The notes: generated from the sequence alone by a model not told the origin. A stretch of 64,000 nt of DNA from Hyphomicrobiales bacterium (GCA_026981645.1 JALSII010000025.1:62001-126000), one strand, 5' to 3'. Shown: positions 25,440 to 35,362, numbered from the stretch's first letter. Numbers and translations: made by a program.

Positions 25440-28213
25440 TCGAAAAAAAATACAAAGCAGAAAATGTCGAGCAGCGCATCTATCAGTCATGGATTGATGC
25501 AGGGGCGTTCAGGGCGGGAGCCGGGGCAAAGCCGGGTGCGCCGGGCTATTCCATCGTCATTCCACCGCCCAACGTCACCGGCTCGTTGCATCTCGGGCAT
25601 GCGCTGAACAATACGCTTCAGGATATTCTGATCCGCTTTGAACGCATGCGGGGCAAGGACGTGTTGTGGCAGCCTGGGCTTGACCATGCAGGCATCGCCA
25701 CGCAGATGATTGTCGAGCGCCAGTTGATGGAGCGGCAGGAACCCTCGCGGCGCGAAATGGGGCGTGAAAAATTTCTCGAAAAAGTCTGGGAATGGAAAAA
25801 CGAGAGTGGCGGGGCCATTCTCAACCAGTTGCGCCGCCTCGGGGCGTCCTGCGACTGGAGCCGCGAGCGCTTTACCCTTGGCGAACACGGGCGTGCGGAC
25901 GAGCAGATGGTGCGCGCCGTCATCAAGGTTTTCGTTGATCTCTACAACAAGGGGCTGATCTACCGGGACAAAAGGCTGGTGAACTGGCACCCCGGCCTGC
26001 AAACCGCGGTCTCGGATCTTGAGGTGGAAAACCTCGAGGTCAAGGGCCAGATGTGGCACTTGCGTTATCCGCTGGCCGAAGGGGAAACCTATGAGCACCC
26101 TTATATGGAAGTGCAGGGCGAAGAGGGTGAAACAACCCGTCGCGACTGGTTGCCCGAGGATGGAGATCCGGACGGTTTTGAAACCCGCTCCTATATTGTG
26201 GTTGCCACTACGAGGCCCGAAACCATGCTCGGGGACACAGCAGTTGCGGTGAACCCCGAGGACAGCCGCTATCAGCATCTGATCGGCTGTTTTGTCGACC
26301 TGCCGCTGGTCGGTCGGCGCATCCCAATTGTTGCCGACGAACATGCCGACCCGGAGCAGGGCTCGGGCGCGGTGAAAATCACGCCGGCCCATGATTTCAA
26401 CGATTTTGAGGTCGGCCAGCGCCACGATCTGGAGCAGATCAACATCTTCAATGCTGACGCAACCCTGAACAAAAATACACCCCTTGCCTATCAGGGCATG
26501 GACCGCTTTGACGCGCGCAAGCAGGTTCTTACCGACCTGGAAGCCATCGGCGCTCTGGACCGGGTCGAAAAAAAGAAAATCATGGTGCCCTATGACGAAA
26601 AGACCAAGCTGGTCGTCATCGAGCCTTATCTGACCGACCAGTGGTGGGTGAAAGCTGACGTTCTGGCCAAGCCGGCGATTGCCTCGGTGCGCGAGGGGCG
26701 CACAAAATTTGTGCCGCAAAAATACGAAAAGACCTATTTCAACTGGCTGGAGAACATCAAACCCTGGTGTATCTCGCGCCAGCTCTGGTGGGGGCACCAG
26801 ATACCGGCCTGGTATGGGCCCGATGGCACGGCGTTTGTCGGCTTGAGCGAACAAGAGGTGATGGCGGAGGCCGAACAGCACTATGGAGCAGTGACGGAAC
26901 TGCACCGCGATCCCGACGTGCTCGACACTTGGTTCTCCTCGGCCCTGTGGCCGTTTTCCACCATGGGCTGGCCCGAAGAGACCGAGGAACTGAAACGCTA
27001 TTACCCCACCGATGTTGTGCTCACCGGCTTTGATATCATCTTTTTCTGGGTGGCGCGGATGATGATGTTGGGTATCGAATTCATGGGCAAGGAGCCCTTC
27101 CACACCGTCTATATGCACGCTCTGGTCCGCGACGAAAAGGGCCAGAAGATGAGCAAGGTCAAGGGCAACGTCATCAACCCGCTTGACCTGGTCGATGAAT
27201 ACGGGGCCGATGCCAGCCGCTTTACCTTTGCGGCGATGGCGGCGCAGGGGGCCGAGCTCAAGCTCTCCATGTCCCGGGTCGCCGGGTACAGGAACTTTGT
27301 CACCAAGCTGTGGAACGCGGCGCGCTTTCTGGAAATGAATGAGTGCCGGCGTGTGGCAGAGTATGACCCCGCAGCGGTGACCGCGCCGCTAAACCACTGG
27401 ATTTTAGGTTCCACTGCACGCACGGTTGCCTCAGTCACCAGAGCTATTGAGGAGCACCGCTTCAATGAAGCGGCCAATGCTGCTTATGATTTTGTCTGGG
27501 GCACGTTCTGTGACTGGTATATCGAGTTGGCCAAACCAACCTTCATGGGCGACAACGAAGCGGCAAAGACCGAAACGCGGGCAACCGCCGCCTTCGTGTT
27601 GGACCAGATCCTGAAACTCCTGCATCCCTTCATGCCTTTTGTCACCGAAGAATTGTGGGCTGAAACCGCCAAAACCGGTCCGGCGCGCAAAACGATGCTT
27701 ATTCTGGCCGACTGGCCCGAACTGGATGGTCTGGAACATGCCCAGTCCGATTCTGAACTGAACTGGCTGGTCGGGGTGATTTCGGGCATCCGCTCCCTGC
27801 GCGCCGAAATGAATGTTCCGGCTGGTGCAAAAATTCCTCTGAAAATTACCGGTGCGGGTGAAGCAACTCTTGCGCGAATAAAAACCCATCGGGACGCCAT
27901 CATCCGGCTGGCCCGGCTCAGCGAGATGAGCTTTTCTGAAGTGGTGCCAAAGGGGTCGGCACAACTTATTATGGACGAGGCTACTTTTGCCCTGCCGCTG
28001 GGGGATATTATCGACCTGGATGCGGAAAAAGCCCGACTGGCCAAAGAAATTGCCGCGCTTGAAAACGAAGCAGCAAAACTCGACAAAAAACTGGGCAATG
28101 AGCAGTTCCTCGCCAAGGCACCAGCCGAAGTTGTTGCGGAGCAGAAAGAACGTCTCCAGGAAGCGCAGGATCGCAGTGCCCGGCTGACACTGGCTCTGGA
28201 ACGATTAAGTTAG
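25436..28213 (+). CDS. valS: Valyl-tRNA synthetase
   Basis: Charges tRNA-Val in the cytoplasm. The 925-residue class Ia enzyme has PPPNVTGSLHLGHAL with the HIGH-type HLGH at residues 52-55, the KMSKV loop at 571-575, the CP1 editing domain between them (VVATTRPETMLGDTAVAV), an anticodon-binding domain and a C-terminal coiled-coil arm (EKARLAKEIAALENEAAKLD) typical of ValRS. Full length and unremarkable. After the stop, two adjacent small hairpins GGGTC/GACCC (28213-28240) are present without a T-run. Confidence 0.97.
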   Translation: MIEKKYKAENVEQRIYQSWIDAGAFRAGAGAKPGAPGYSIVIPPPNVTGSLHLGHALNNTLQDILIRFERMRGKDVLWQPGLDHAGIATQMIVERQLMERQEPSRREMGREKFLEKVWEWKNESGGAILNQLRRLGASCDWSRERFTLGEHGRADEQMVRAVIKVFVDLYNKGLIYRDKRLVNWHPGLQTAVSDLEVENLEVKGQMWHLRYPLAEGETYEHPYMEVQGEEGETTRRDWLPEDGDPDGFETRSYIVVATTRPETMLGDTAVAVNPEDSRYQHLIGCFVDLPLVGRRIPIVADEHADPEQGSGAVKITPAHDFNDFEVGQRHDLEQINIFNADATLNKNTPLAYQGMDRFDARKQVLTDLEAIGALDRVEKKKIMVPYDEKTKLVVIEPYLTDQWWVKADVLAKPAIASVREGRTKFVPQKYEKTYFNWLENIKPWCISRQLWWGHQIPAWYGPDGTAFVGLSEQEVMAEAEQHYGAVTELHRDPDVLDTWFSSALWPFSTMGWPEETEELKRYYPTDVVLTGFDIIFFWVARMMMLGIEFMGKEPFHTVYMHALVRDEKGQKMSKVKGNVINPLDLVDEYGADASRFTFAAMAAQGAELKLSMSRVAGYRNFVTKLWNAARFLEMNECRRVAEYDPAAVTAPLNHWILGSTARTVASVTRAIEEHRFNEAANAAYDFVWGTFCDWYIELAKPTFMGDNEAAKTETRATAAFVLDQILKLLHPFMPFVTEELWAETAKTGPARKTMLILADWPELDGLEHAQSDSELNWLVGVISGIRSLRAEMNVPAGAKIPLKITGAGEATLARIKTHRDAIIRLARLSEMSFSEVVPKGSAQLIMDEATFALPLGDIIDLDAEKARLAKEIAALENEAAKLDKKLGNEQFLAKAPAEVVAEQKERLQEAQDRSARLTLALERLS

Positions 28214-28548
28214 GGTCAATACGACCCGGGGTCTGGACCCTGGACGATTTTAAGTGTTGTTTATGCAACATTTCAGAAACAAGTTACGTTCTGTGTGCTT
28301 TGTTCGATGCGAACGGGGCTTGGCCACAATCTTACCTAAAATGCTGATGAAAAACCTTCTTCGTATTGTGCTGTGTAATCGGGTGCTGTGCTTCTGGGGT
28401 TTCTAGTGAAGTGCAGGGCCTCGGCCCTGATAGACCCGCAATCTGCGTCGGTTTACTCTGAGACTGTTCAGGGGGTGACGATTTTAGGCGGAAAATCAGA
28501 AGCGGCCTGACGAGGTCGACGGAAAAATAGTTTGGGGAATACTGAAAT
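28214..28548 (+). promoter_or_regulatory. ilvD leader region with alternative hairpins
   Basis: A 335-base gap before ilvD. It contains a 21-codon leucine/valine/isoleucine-rich frame (28341-28406), then CAGGGCC/GGCCCTG (28414-28429), whose right arm CCCTGA (28425-28430) can instead pair with TCAGGG (28468-28473), then GATTTT/AAAATC (28480-28497). Mutually exclusive pairings after a branched-chain-rich leader frame resemble an attenuator, but no hairpin is followed by a clear T-run. ilvD has its own GGGGA site near 28538. Confidence 0.4.
28341..28406 (+). CDS. Putative branched-chain-rich leader peptide of ilvD
   Basis: A 21-codon frame, MLMKNLLRIVLCNRVLCFWG then F and stop, with 8 Leu/Ile/Val codons, lies 142 bases before ilvD. 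Leader peptides of ilv and leu operons have this character: ribosome stalling at scarce branched-chain tRNAs changes RNA folding downstream. There is no good ribosome-binding site, and a second ATG at 28347 may be the start. Conservation in relatives would decide. Confidence 0.35.
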   Translation: MLMKNLLRIVLCNRVLCFWGF

Positions 28549-30273
28549 ATGATTGAGTTGAACATCGACAAATCGCGACTGCCATCACGCCACGTCACCG
28601 AAGGGCCACAACGGGCGCCGCACCGCTCCTATTATTATGCCATGGGGCTGACTTCAAACCAGATTCATCAGCCGTTTGTTGGTGTTGCCACCTGCTGGAA
28701 TGAAGCCGCTCCCTGCAATATCGCACTGATGCGTCAGGCCCAGGCTGTAAAAAAAGGGGTTGCCTCGGCTCAGGGCACACCGCGTGAGTTCACCACTATT
28801 ACCGTAACCGATGGCATTGCTATGGGTCACGAGGGCATGAAGTCGTCTCTGGTTTCACGCGATGTTATCGCCGATTCAGTCGAATTGACCATGCGCGGCC
28901 ATTGTTATGATGCACTGGTTGGCGTTGCGGGTTGTGATAAATCTCTGCCCGGCATGATGATGTCCATGTGTCGTCTGAATGTGCCCTCGATCTTTATTTA
29001 CGGTGGCTCGATCCTTCCCGGTAACTTTCGCGGGCAACCGGTAACTGTGCAGGATGTTTTTGAGGCCGTCGGCCGCCATTCCGTTGGTGATATGTCTGAC
29101 GAGGATCTGGAAGAGCTCGAAACTGTTGCCTGCCCGTCGGCTGGTGCCTGTGGTGCGCAGTTCACCGCCAATACCATGGCCACGGTTTCCGAAGCTATTG
29201 GTTTGGCTTTGCCCTATTCGGCCGGCGCTCCGGCTCCTTATGAAATCCGCGACCAGTTTTGCATGACTGCTGGCGAGCAGGTGATGGAATTGTTGAAACT
29301 CAACATTCGTCCGCGCGATATTGTTACCCGCAAAGCACTTGAAAATGCGGCAACCGTAGTTGCCGCTTCCGGTGGCTCCACAAACGCCGCTCTGCACCTG
29401 CCCGCAATTGCAAGCGAATGCGGCATTGAATTTGATCTGTTTGATGTGGGTGAGATTTTCAAGAAGACTCCCTATATCGCCGACTTGAAACCGGGCGGAA
29501 AATATGTGGCCAAGGATATGTTTGAAGCGGGGGGGATTCCGATTCTGATGAAAACCCTGCTCGACAATGGCTATTTGCACGGCGACTGCATGACGGTCAC
29601 CGGCCGTACGATGGCTGAAAACATGGAAAGCGTGAAGTGGAATGACAATCAGGACGTGGTACGTCCTGCAAACAATCCAATTACCCCGAATGGCGGCGTC
29701 GTCACGCTTAAAGGAAATCTGGCGCCGGATGGAGCAATCGTAAAGATTGCCGGCATGAAGGAACTGAAGTTTTCCGGGCCGGCATTGTGTTTTGATAATG
29801 AGGAAGAGTGTTTTGAAGCTGTGTCAAACCGCGCCTACAATGAGGGTGATGTGTTTGTCATTCGTTATGAAGGACCGGTTGGCGGGCCAGGCATGCGCGA
29901 AATGCTGGCAACAACTGCCGCGCTTTATGGGCAGGGTTCCGGCGACAAGGTTGCGCTTATTACCGATGGGCGCTTTTCGGGTGCAACCCGCGGGTTTTGT
30001 GTTGGCCATGTGGGGCCAGAAGCTGCCAAGGGCGGGCCTATTGCACTGGTTAAAAACGGCGACATCATCACATTGGACGCGATTGAGGGCACCATTGAGG
30101 TTGACCTGAGCGATGAGGAGCTGGAAAACCGGCGCAAAAACTGGAAACCCCGCAAGGAAAATTTCGGTTCCGGCGCCATCTGGAAATACGCCCAGATTGT
30201 TGGTGATGCACGTCAGGGCGCGCTTACCCACCCAGGAGCCAAAGGTGAAAAATCCTGTTATGCAGACATCTAG
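28549..30273 (+). CDS. ilvD: Dihydroxy-acid dehydratase
   Basis: Fe-S enzyme that dehydrates 2,3-dihydroxy-isovalerate and -methylvalerate to the 2-keto acids of valine, leucine and isoleucine synthesis. The 574-residue protein has the IlvD/Edd signatures, with cysteines C49 ([10 protein letters not shown]), C129 ([10 protein letters not shown]) and C195/C201 ([16 protein letters not shown]) suited to a [2Fe-2S] cluster, and the C-terminal [20 protein letters not shown]. It is a stand-alone gene, not in an ilv operon. The ExoR-like gene begins inside its 3' end. Confidence 0.96.
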   Translation: MIELNIDKSRLPSRHVTEGPQRAPHRSYYYAMGLTSNQIHQPFVGVATCWNEAAPCNIALMRQAQAVKKGVASAQGTPREFTTITVTDGIAMGHEGMKSSLVSRDVIADSVELTMRGHCYDALVGVAGCDKSLPGMMMSMCRLNVPSIFIYGGSILPGNFRGQPVTVQDVFEAVGRHSVGDMSDEDLEELETVACPSAGACGAQFTANTMATVSEAIGLALPYSAGAPAPYEIRDQFCMTAGEQVMELLKLNIRPRDIVTRKALENAATVVAASGGSTNAALHLPAIASECGIEFDLFDVGEIFKKTPYIADLKPGGKYVAKDMFEAGGIPILMKTLLDNGYLHGDCMTVTGRTMAENMESVKWNDNQDVVRPANNPITPNGGVVTLKGNLAPDGAIVKIAGMKELKFSGPALCFDNEEECFEAVSNRAYNEGDVFVIRYEGPVGGPGMREMLATTAALYGQGSGDKVALITDGRFSGATRGFCVGHVGPEAAKGGPIALVKNGDIITLDAIEGTIEVDLSDEELENRRKNWKPRKENFGSGAIWKYAQIVGDARQGALTHPGAKGEKSCYADI

Positions 30274-31108
30274 TGCTTTGCACACCTTTTGCAGTGCCTG
30301 GACAAGGGCATTTTTTGCTCTGGCTTTTTTGCTGGCAGTAAATGTGTCGGTGTCCGCACAACAGACTGGCAAGGCCAGCGAAGCGCCCCGGCAGATGGGG
30401 GGCCTTTTTGAGACAACAGGTGCGGGCGTGTCGGGGGATGACATGATAGCCATTCTTGAGGGGGCAGCAGCAGCCGGCCAGCCGCTGGCCCTGTGGCGTC
30501 TGGGAGAAATGTATGAGAGCGGCATCGGTGTGGAGCAGGATCAGGCCCGTGCTTTTGCCTACTTCTCCCAGATTGCCAATGAGAATGCCGACACTCCGCC
30601 GCGTTCAATTGAAGCTGATATCGTGGCTCGCTCCTTCATCAAGGTTGGTGACTATTACCGGGTGGGCCTGCCTGACGCGGGCATTGAGGCAAATCAGGCC
30701 CAATCCCGGGCATTATTGTTTCACGCCGCTTCCTATTTTGGTGACCCCGATGCCCAATACCGGGTTGGTCTGCTCTATCTGGACGAAAGAGAGTCTGGCA
30801 AGAACACATTGCAAAGCGCCCGCTGGTTGTCGCTGGCTGCTCACAAAGGACATTTTGGAGCACAAGCGGTGCTTGGCGATTTGCTGTTCAATGGTGATGG
30901 CATTGACCCGGCACCGGTGGAAGGGTTGATGTGGCTAACACTGGCTCGTGAGGCAACAGCCGGAACTGATGACGAAGTTTGGGTAAATGAGCTTCTGATC
31001 CGGGCGGTGGCAATTGCAACCCCCGAGCAGCGTTCACAGGCGATTGAAGCGGCAAACATTGTGCGCAGTGAATACTCACCAACTAAAATTAGTGGGCTCC
31101 AACCCTGA
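30260..31108 (+). CDS. exoR: ExoR-like periplasmic Sel1-repeat protein
   Basis: A 282-residue secreted protein with a signal peptide (hydrophobic core about residues 15-31, cleavage near VSA before QQ) and several Sel1/TPR-like repeats: [56 protein letters not shown]. The layout and segments such as [13 protein letters not shown] and [13 protein letters not shown] resemble rhizobial ExoR, the periplasmic inhibitor of the ExoS-ChvI two-component system. Start ATG 30260 is within the last 14 bases of ilvD with AAAGGTGA upstream. Sel1 family is certain; ExoR orthology is a judgement from memory of the family. exoS/chvI are not in the window. Confidence 0.7.
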   Translation: MQTSSALHTFCSAWTRAFFALAFLLAVNVSVSAQQTGKASEAPRQMGGLFETTGAGVSGDDMIAILEGAAAAGQPLALWRLGEMYESGIGVEQDQARAFAYFSQIANENADTPPRSIEADIVARSFIKVGDYYRVGLPDAGIEANQAQSRALLFHAASYFGDPDAQYRVGLLYLDERESGKNTLQSARWLSLAAHKGHFGAQAVLGDLLFNGDGIDPAPVEGLMWLTLAREATAGTDDEVWVNELLIRAVAIATPEQRSQAIEAANIVRSEYSPTKISGLQP

Positions 31109-31137
31109 CTGGATTTGATTTTGGTCCAACGTCGCTG

Positions 31138-31917
31138 TTAAAATGAAAACCTTCCCTCGACCGCAACATGGTCGGAAGGCTTGTCCCAGCCCCGCAATTC
31201 TTTGTGAACGATGACCCCCTCCAGTTGATCCGCAGCCTGAGGGGACAGCATAAGATGGTCGATGCGGACGCCATTGTTGCGCCGCCAGGCACCGGACTGA
31301 AAGTCCCAGAACGTATATGATGGCGCTTCTGTCACCGCGCGCAGCGCATCGGTCAGACCAAGATTGTGGAGTTTACGGAATTTCGCAAGGCTTTCGGGCC
31401 GATAAAGCGCGTCCCCCCACCAGGCTTCCGGGTCGTGGCAATCAATTTTCTCCGGGATGAGATTGAAATCACCAAGCAGGATAAAACGCTCTTCGTATTC
31501 AAGTCTTGACTGAACAAAATCTTGCAGGCGGTCCATCCAGTTGAGTTTATAAGGAAATTTTTCACTTTCTACTGGGTTGCCGTTGGGCAGGTAGATGTTG
31601 CACACACGTACTGCCCCCCTCTCTGTTGAAAACACGCCCTCTATCAGTCGCGCCTGCATATCCTCTTCGTTCCCCGGAAGGCCACGATGCACTTCGTCAA
31701 ATGGCTGGAGAGAGAGAATGGCGACTCCATTGAAACCCTTCTGCCCGTGGGTCTCAATGTTATAGCCCAAAGACTCGATGGCTTCGCGGGGAAAGTTCTC
31801 ATCGACGGATTTTATTTCCTGCAAACACAGAATATCCGGCTTTTGCTGTGACAGCCATTCCGTGATTACCGGCAGACGGGCTTTAATGCCGTTTATGTTC
31901 CAGGTGACAATGCGCAT
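31138..31917 (-). CDS. xth: Exodeoxyribonuclease III
   Basis: AP endonuclease and 3'-5' exonuclease of base-excision repair, 259 residues, of the Xth/ExoA class. It begins MRIVTWNINGIKARLP and has the catalytic LQEIKSVDENFP, the LGDFNLIPEKID motif and the C-terminal NGVRIDHLMLS and PSDHVAVEG with the active-site Asp-His. The ATG at 31917 with GAGG upstream is preferred to a start five codons earlier. It converges on the ExoR-like gene. Confidence 0.95.
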   Translation of the reverse strand: MRIVTWNINGIKARLPVITEWLSQQKPDILCLQEIKSVDENFPREAIESLGYNIETHGQKGFNGVAILSLQPFDEVHRGLPGNEEDMQARLIEGVFSTERGAVRVCNIYLPNGNPVESEKFPYKLNWMDRLQDFVQSRLEYEERFILLGDFNLIPEKIDCHDPEAWWGDALYRPESLAKFRKLHNLGLTDALRAVTEAPSYTFWDFQSGAWRRNNGVRIDHLMLSPQAADQLEGVIVHKELRGWDKPSDHVAVEGRFSF

Positions 31918-32164
31918 GGCTGAGAACCTCAATGATTGGAGCCGCCGCCGTTTGCGACTCTGAGCACTGCGACTTTAGGCGCTGGGTCCCAAGACGCAAC
32001 GCATGTGTTGTTTTTTCCCGTTTTGCTTTCCTTTTGCAGGCAGGAACCCTGCTGTTGAGCCAAATTTGAATACAATTTTTACGACGAGGCTAACAATTGC
32101 CATGTTTTTGACACCTACATCAGATGCCAGGTCATGGTGCGGGGGCAAAACTAGAGGTTTTGTC

Positions 32165-33238
32165 ATGAATTGGAATAAGAGTATCGTCGGCCCGGCGCTC
32201 TCGCTTGGTTTTTTTCTCTTTACTACTCTTGGAGTTGTTGCGGATCCGCAAGCTCTGGAGGATCTGGAGGTCAACATAATGACCGGGGGTGCCACCGGCA
32301 CCTACATCCAGATCGGCAAAGACATTGCGGCTTTGGCTGAGCAGGCCGGGCGAGAAGGTGTTATTGTCGTTGAATCAGCAGGGTCGATGGAAAATATTGC
32401 TGCCGTAAAATCCAGGCCGCGTACCCAGTTTGGCATTGTGCAAAGTGATGTGCTCGATTTTATCCGTACTTTCCGTGCTGAAGACGCCGAGATGCGCTCT
32501 ATCCTCAGAAACACAAGAATCGTATTTCCTCTTTACAAAGAAGAAGTGCACATCGTTACCACAACGCGCACCGGCATCAATACCATAGCCGATTTGAATG
32601 GCAGGGTCGTGGGGGTTGGCGCCCCCAATTCAGGCACCAACCTGACAGCAACCTTCCTGTTCGAGATTGAGAATATCCGGCCGCGTAATTCGGTGGGAAT
32701 TTCAGCCGGGGAGGCTCTTGAACAATTGCGCGCGGGCAGTATCGAGGCCTTTGTCTATGTGGCAGGTGTGCCGACCCGTCTGTTGAGCGAGACCAGCCCC
32801 AATGATGACCTGAAACTGGTCACCGTGCCCGGAACAAGAGTCGGGGACTATTACGGCATCACAACCATTCGTGCGGGAACCTACCCTTGGCAGACTGAGG
32901 ACGTTATGACTGCTGCCGTGCGCGCTGTTCTGATGACCTACGAGTTCGACCCCGCTCGAAATGCTTATTTTAAAGCTTCATGCGACGCGGTATCTGAAAT
33001 CACCTATCTGATAAATCAGAATATGGATGCCCTTCGTCAAAACGGTCACCCAAAATGGAATCAGGTTGATTTGCAGGCATTCCCGTCCGGCTGGGAGCAG
33101 TCCCAATGTGTGCTGACCGGCTTGAGCAGCGAGTATCAACCGCCCTTTCGTGGCGGTGGCATTAATTTGGCTGTGAGCACTGATTGCAATGCCATTGAGA
33201 ATGCGGTGGCCAAACGTCTCTGTCTCATGCGGCAGTAA
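32165..33238 (+). CDS. TAXI-family TRAP transporter solute-binding protein (orphan)
   Basis: A 357-residue periplasmic binding protein of the TAXI branch of TRAP transporters. After a signal segment (ALSLGFFLFTTLGVVA, about residues 12-27), the mature part begins VNIMTGGATGTYIQIGKDIA, the hallmark of the family, followed by SAGSMENIAAV and VVGVGAPNSGTNLTA. The ATG at 32165 follows AGAGG. No DctM/DctQ membrane subunit is adjacent, so it works with a transporter encoded elsewhere or has another role such as ligand sensing. About 50 C-terminal residues with three cysteines extend past the usual fold. Confidence 0.88.
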   Translation: MNWNKSIVGPALSLGFFLFTTLGVVADPQALEDLEVNIMTGGATGTYIQIGKDIAALAEQAGREGVIVVESAGSMENIAAVKSRPRTQFGIVQSDVLDFIRTFRAEDAEMRSILRNTRIVFPLYKEEVHIVTTTRTGINTIADLNGRVVGVGAPNSGTNLTATFLFEIENIRPRNSVGISAGEALEQLRAGSIEAFVYVAGVPTRLLSETSPNDDLKLVTVPGTRVGDYYGITTIRAGTYPWQTEDVMTAAVRAVLMTYEFDPARNAYFKASCDAVSEITYLINQNMDALRQNGHPKWNQVDLQAFPSGWEQSQCVLTGLSSEYQPPFRGGGINLAVSTDCNAIENAVAKRLCLMRQ

Positions 33239-33299
33239 ACCAGGCCCCGTTTCGCGCTGAACACCTGAATAACCTCATGTCAGGAGGCACCCTTTGCTT

Positions 33300-33332
33300 G
33301 GGGCACTGCCCCTAAGGCGGGCGTGCCCTTTT
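33300..33332 (+). terminator. Probable terminator after the TAXI gene
   Basis: Stem GGGCAC (33301-33306) / GTGCCC (33323-33328) with a 16-base loop, followed by TTTT. A competing hairpin GGGGC/GCCCC (33300-33312) overlaps it. Lies in the 206-base gap before the NCS2 permease. Confidence 0.4.
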
Positions 33333-33444
33333 CCACATGTTGTGTTGATTGTACTGCCGGATACGCCTCACGGGGCTTATTGTCGCAGGGTACGCAGCGA
33401 TTCTGCGGCACAACATTTAGCGTTGCAACAATTGGAGGGACGCA

Positions 33445-34803
33445 ATGACGGATGCAACTGAAGACCTCAAAGAAAAGCTGAGGGATCCCAACTATACACC
33501 GCCACTGATACAGGCGGTTCCACTGGGGTTTCAGCATGTTATGGCGATGTTTGCCTCGAATATAACTCCGGCGATCATTATAGCAGGCGTAGCCGGGTTC
33601 GGGTTCGGCTCACCTAACGCCGATATTCCTGCTGTTGTTTATATGATTCAGATGTCGATGCTGTTTGCGGGTGTCGCCACTCTCTTCCAGACCATCTCCA
33701 TCGGTCCGGTTGGCGCAAAACTTCCCATCGTGCAGGGAACCAGCTTTGCCTTCCTGCCGGTGATGATACCGGCCGTTGCCGGAGCTGGGGTCGGGGGCAT
33801 GGCCGGGCTGATGACCGGGGTCTTGATCGGGGGAATATTCCACTTCTGCCTCGGTTTTTTTATCAAAAAAATCCGTTTTGCTCTGCCGCCGCTCGTTACT
33901 GGCCTGATCGTGCTCCTCATCGGCCTTCTGCTGGTTAAGGTTGGCATTGAATATGCAGCTGGTGGCGCAGGGGACTTCAACAAGTCAAAACCCGAGTGGG
34001 GCGGTCTGAATAACTGGATTATGGCCGGTGTTGTGATTGTCGTCACGCTGGCAATCAAGTTTACCACCAAGGGTTTTATATCAATTGCGGCAGTTCTGAT
34101 TGGCCTCATTGCCGGCTATCTTGTTGCCATGGCCATGGGCGCAGTAAGTTTTGCCGGAGTTGACAGTGCAGCAATCTTTGCCCTTCCGCAACCATTCAAG
34201 TTTGGTTTTAGTCTCGACTGGGGCATTATCATCGGCATGTGTCTGATGGCGTTTGTTTCTGCCATAGAAACCGTGGGTGACACTTCGGGCATAACCAGGG
34301 GCGGTGCCGGGCGTGAGGCAACAGACAAGGAAATTACCGGCGCGACCTTTGCTGACGGTCTGGGCACGGCGATTGCCGGTGTGTTTGGGGGGCTGCCCAA
34401 CACCTCATTCAGTCAGAACGTGGGCCTTGTGGCCATGACCGGTGTGATGAGTCGTGGGGTTGTGACCATCGGAGCGCTATTTCTTATCCTTGCCGGACTG
34501 GTGCCCAAGGTCGGCGCAGTCATCAACACCATTCCCTTTCCGGTTTTGGGCGGCGGCGTGATTATCATGTTCGGCATGGTGGCCGCTGCCGGGGTCAATA
34601 TGCTCTCTGACGTGAAATGGAACCGCCGCAACATGTTGATCTTTGCGGTGTCGCTCTCATTGGGTCTTGGGCTGCAACAGGTGCCTGATGCCCTCAAGTT
34701 CCTGGGCGGTACGGCACAATTGCTGTTGAGCACCGGCCTGTTGCCGGCCGCAATTCTGGCGATTGTTCTGAATCTTCTGCTGCCCGAAGAAAAAGAGGGT
34801 TAG
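33445..34803 (+). CDS. NCS2-family nucleobase permease (uracil/xanthine)
   Basis: A 452-residue inner-membrane importer of the nucleobase-cation symporter 2 family with 12-14 hydrophobic segments. Landmarks are QAVPLGFQHVMAMFASNITP near residue 26, the QGTSFAFLPVM segment, the functional ETVGDTSGITRGG and the NTSFSQNVGL motif (NAT signature region). These proteins take up uracil, xanthine or urate with protons or sodium. Which base is used cannot be fixed; no purine or pyrimidine catabolic gene is adjacent. A GGAGGGACGC site precedes the ATG. Confidence 0.92.
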   Translation: MTDATEDLKEKLRDPNYTPPLIQAVPLGFQHVMAMFASNITPAIIIAGVAGFGFGSPNADIPAVVYMIQMSMLFAGVATLFQTISIGPVGAKLPIVQGTSFAFLPVMIPAVAGAGVGGMAGLMTGVLIGGIFHFCLGFFIKKIRFALPPLVTGLIVLLIGLLLVKVGIEYAAGGAGDFNKSKPEWGGLNNWIMAGVVIVVTLAIKFTTKGFISIAAVLIGLIAGYLVAMAMGAVSFAGVDSAAIFALPQPFKFGFSLDWGIIIGMCLMAFVSAIETVGDTSGITRGGAGREATDKEITGATFADGLGTAIAGVFGGLPNTSFSQNVGLVAMTGVMSRGVVTIGALFLILAGLVPKVGAVINTIPFPVLGGGVIIMFGMVAAAGVNMLSDVKWNRRNMLIFAVSLSLGLGLQQVPDALKFLGGTAQLLLSTGLLPAAILAIVLNLLLPEEKEG

Positions 34804-34888
34804 AGCACATCCGCAGCAAAGGGGTGCTGATTATAGGAAGAACAGCACGCTCATGAAAAGAGTTAGAGTGCAGTCTTGCACCTGAAAC

Positions 34889-34921
34889 AAAGGAGAAGGG
34901 CGCGCCGTCGGCGGGTCCTTT
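34889..34921. terminator. Possible bidirectional terminator between convergent permease and erpA genes
   Basis: AAAGGA (34889-34894) and TCCTTT (34916-34921) flank a GC-rich hairpin containing CGCCGTCGGCG. Short T-rich tracts follow on both strands. It sits in the 127-base gap between convergent genes, but the fold is imperfect. Confidence 0.3.
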
Positions 34922-34930
34922 CTCTTGAGT

Positions 34931-35281
34931 CTAGACGGTAAAACTGTTGCCGCATCCGCATGAGGCAACGGTATTGGGATTGTCGATTTTGAACGCCTGT
35001 CCCACCAGGTCGTCCACATAGTCGATTTTTGCACCGCCCATAAACTCCAGGCTCAGGGAATCGATAAGCACTGTCGCGCCCATGCATTCCAGTACGGTGT
35101 CGTCTTCAGCCGGGGTTTCCTGAACTAGGTTATACTCATACTGAAAACCCGAACACCCGCCGCCCGAAACGGCAATGCGCAACACCGTGCCCTCTGGCTC
35201 GGCGCCAAGAATTTTTGCAATCTGTTTGCCCGCGCGCTGTGTTAATTCAACGCTAGAGGATTGAAGTGCAGTATCATTCAT
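34931..35281 (-). CDS. erpA: Iron-sulfur cluster insertion protein ErpA (A-type carrier)
   Basis: An A-type Fe-S carrier of 116 residues that delivers clusters to apo-enzymes. The three ligand cysteines are C43 in GGGCSGFQY, and C108 and C110 in CGCGNSF. IscA-like proteins share these motifs; the name ErpA follows common annotation at this dgt-linked rhizobial position. It is divergent from dgt with an 81-base gap. Confidence 0.92.
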   Translation of the reverse strand: MNDTALQSSSVELTQRAGKQIAKILGAEPEGTVLRIAVSGGGCSGFQYEYNLVQETPAEDDTVLECMGATVLIDSLSLEFMGGAKIDYVDDLVGQAFKIDNPNTVASCGCGNSFTV

Positions 35282-35362
35282 ACGGATTTAACTCGCATTC
35301 TCATATTGGCGTGGCTGTCATGTCAAAATAGGCGCTGGTCTGAACAAAGGGAAGGGGTGCGG

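Noticed and set aside
25487-27118. 543-codon open frame on the minus strand inside valS
   Set aside because: Antisense to a full-length valS with all motifs; codon usage follows the complement of valS and no family is recognisable.
33239-33444. Purine riboswitch upstream of the NCS2 permease
   Set aside because: I see hairpins but not the conserved three-way junction loops; the structure fits a terminator of the upstream gene.
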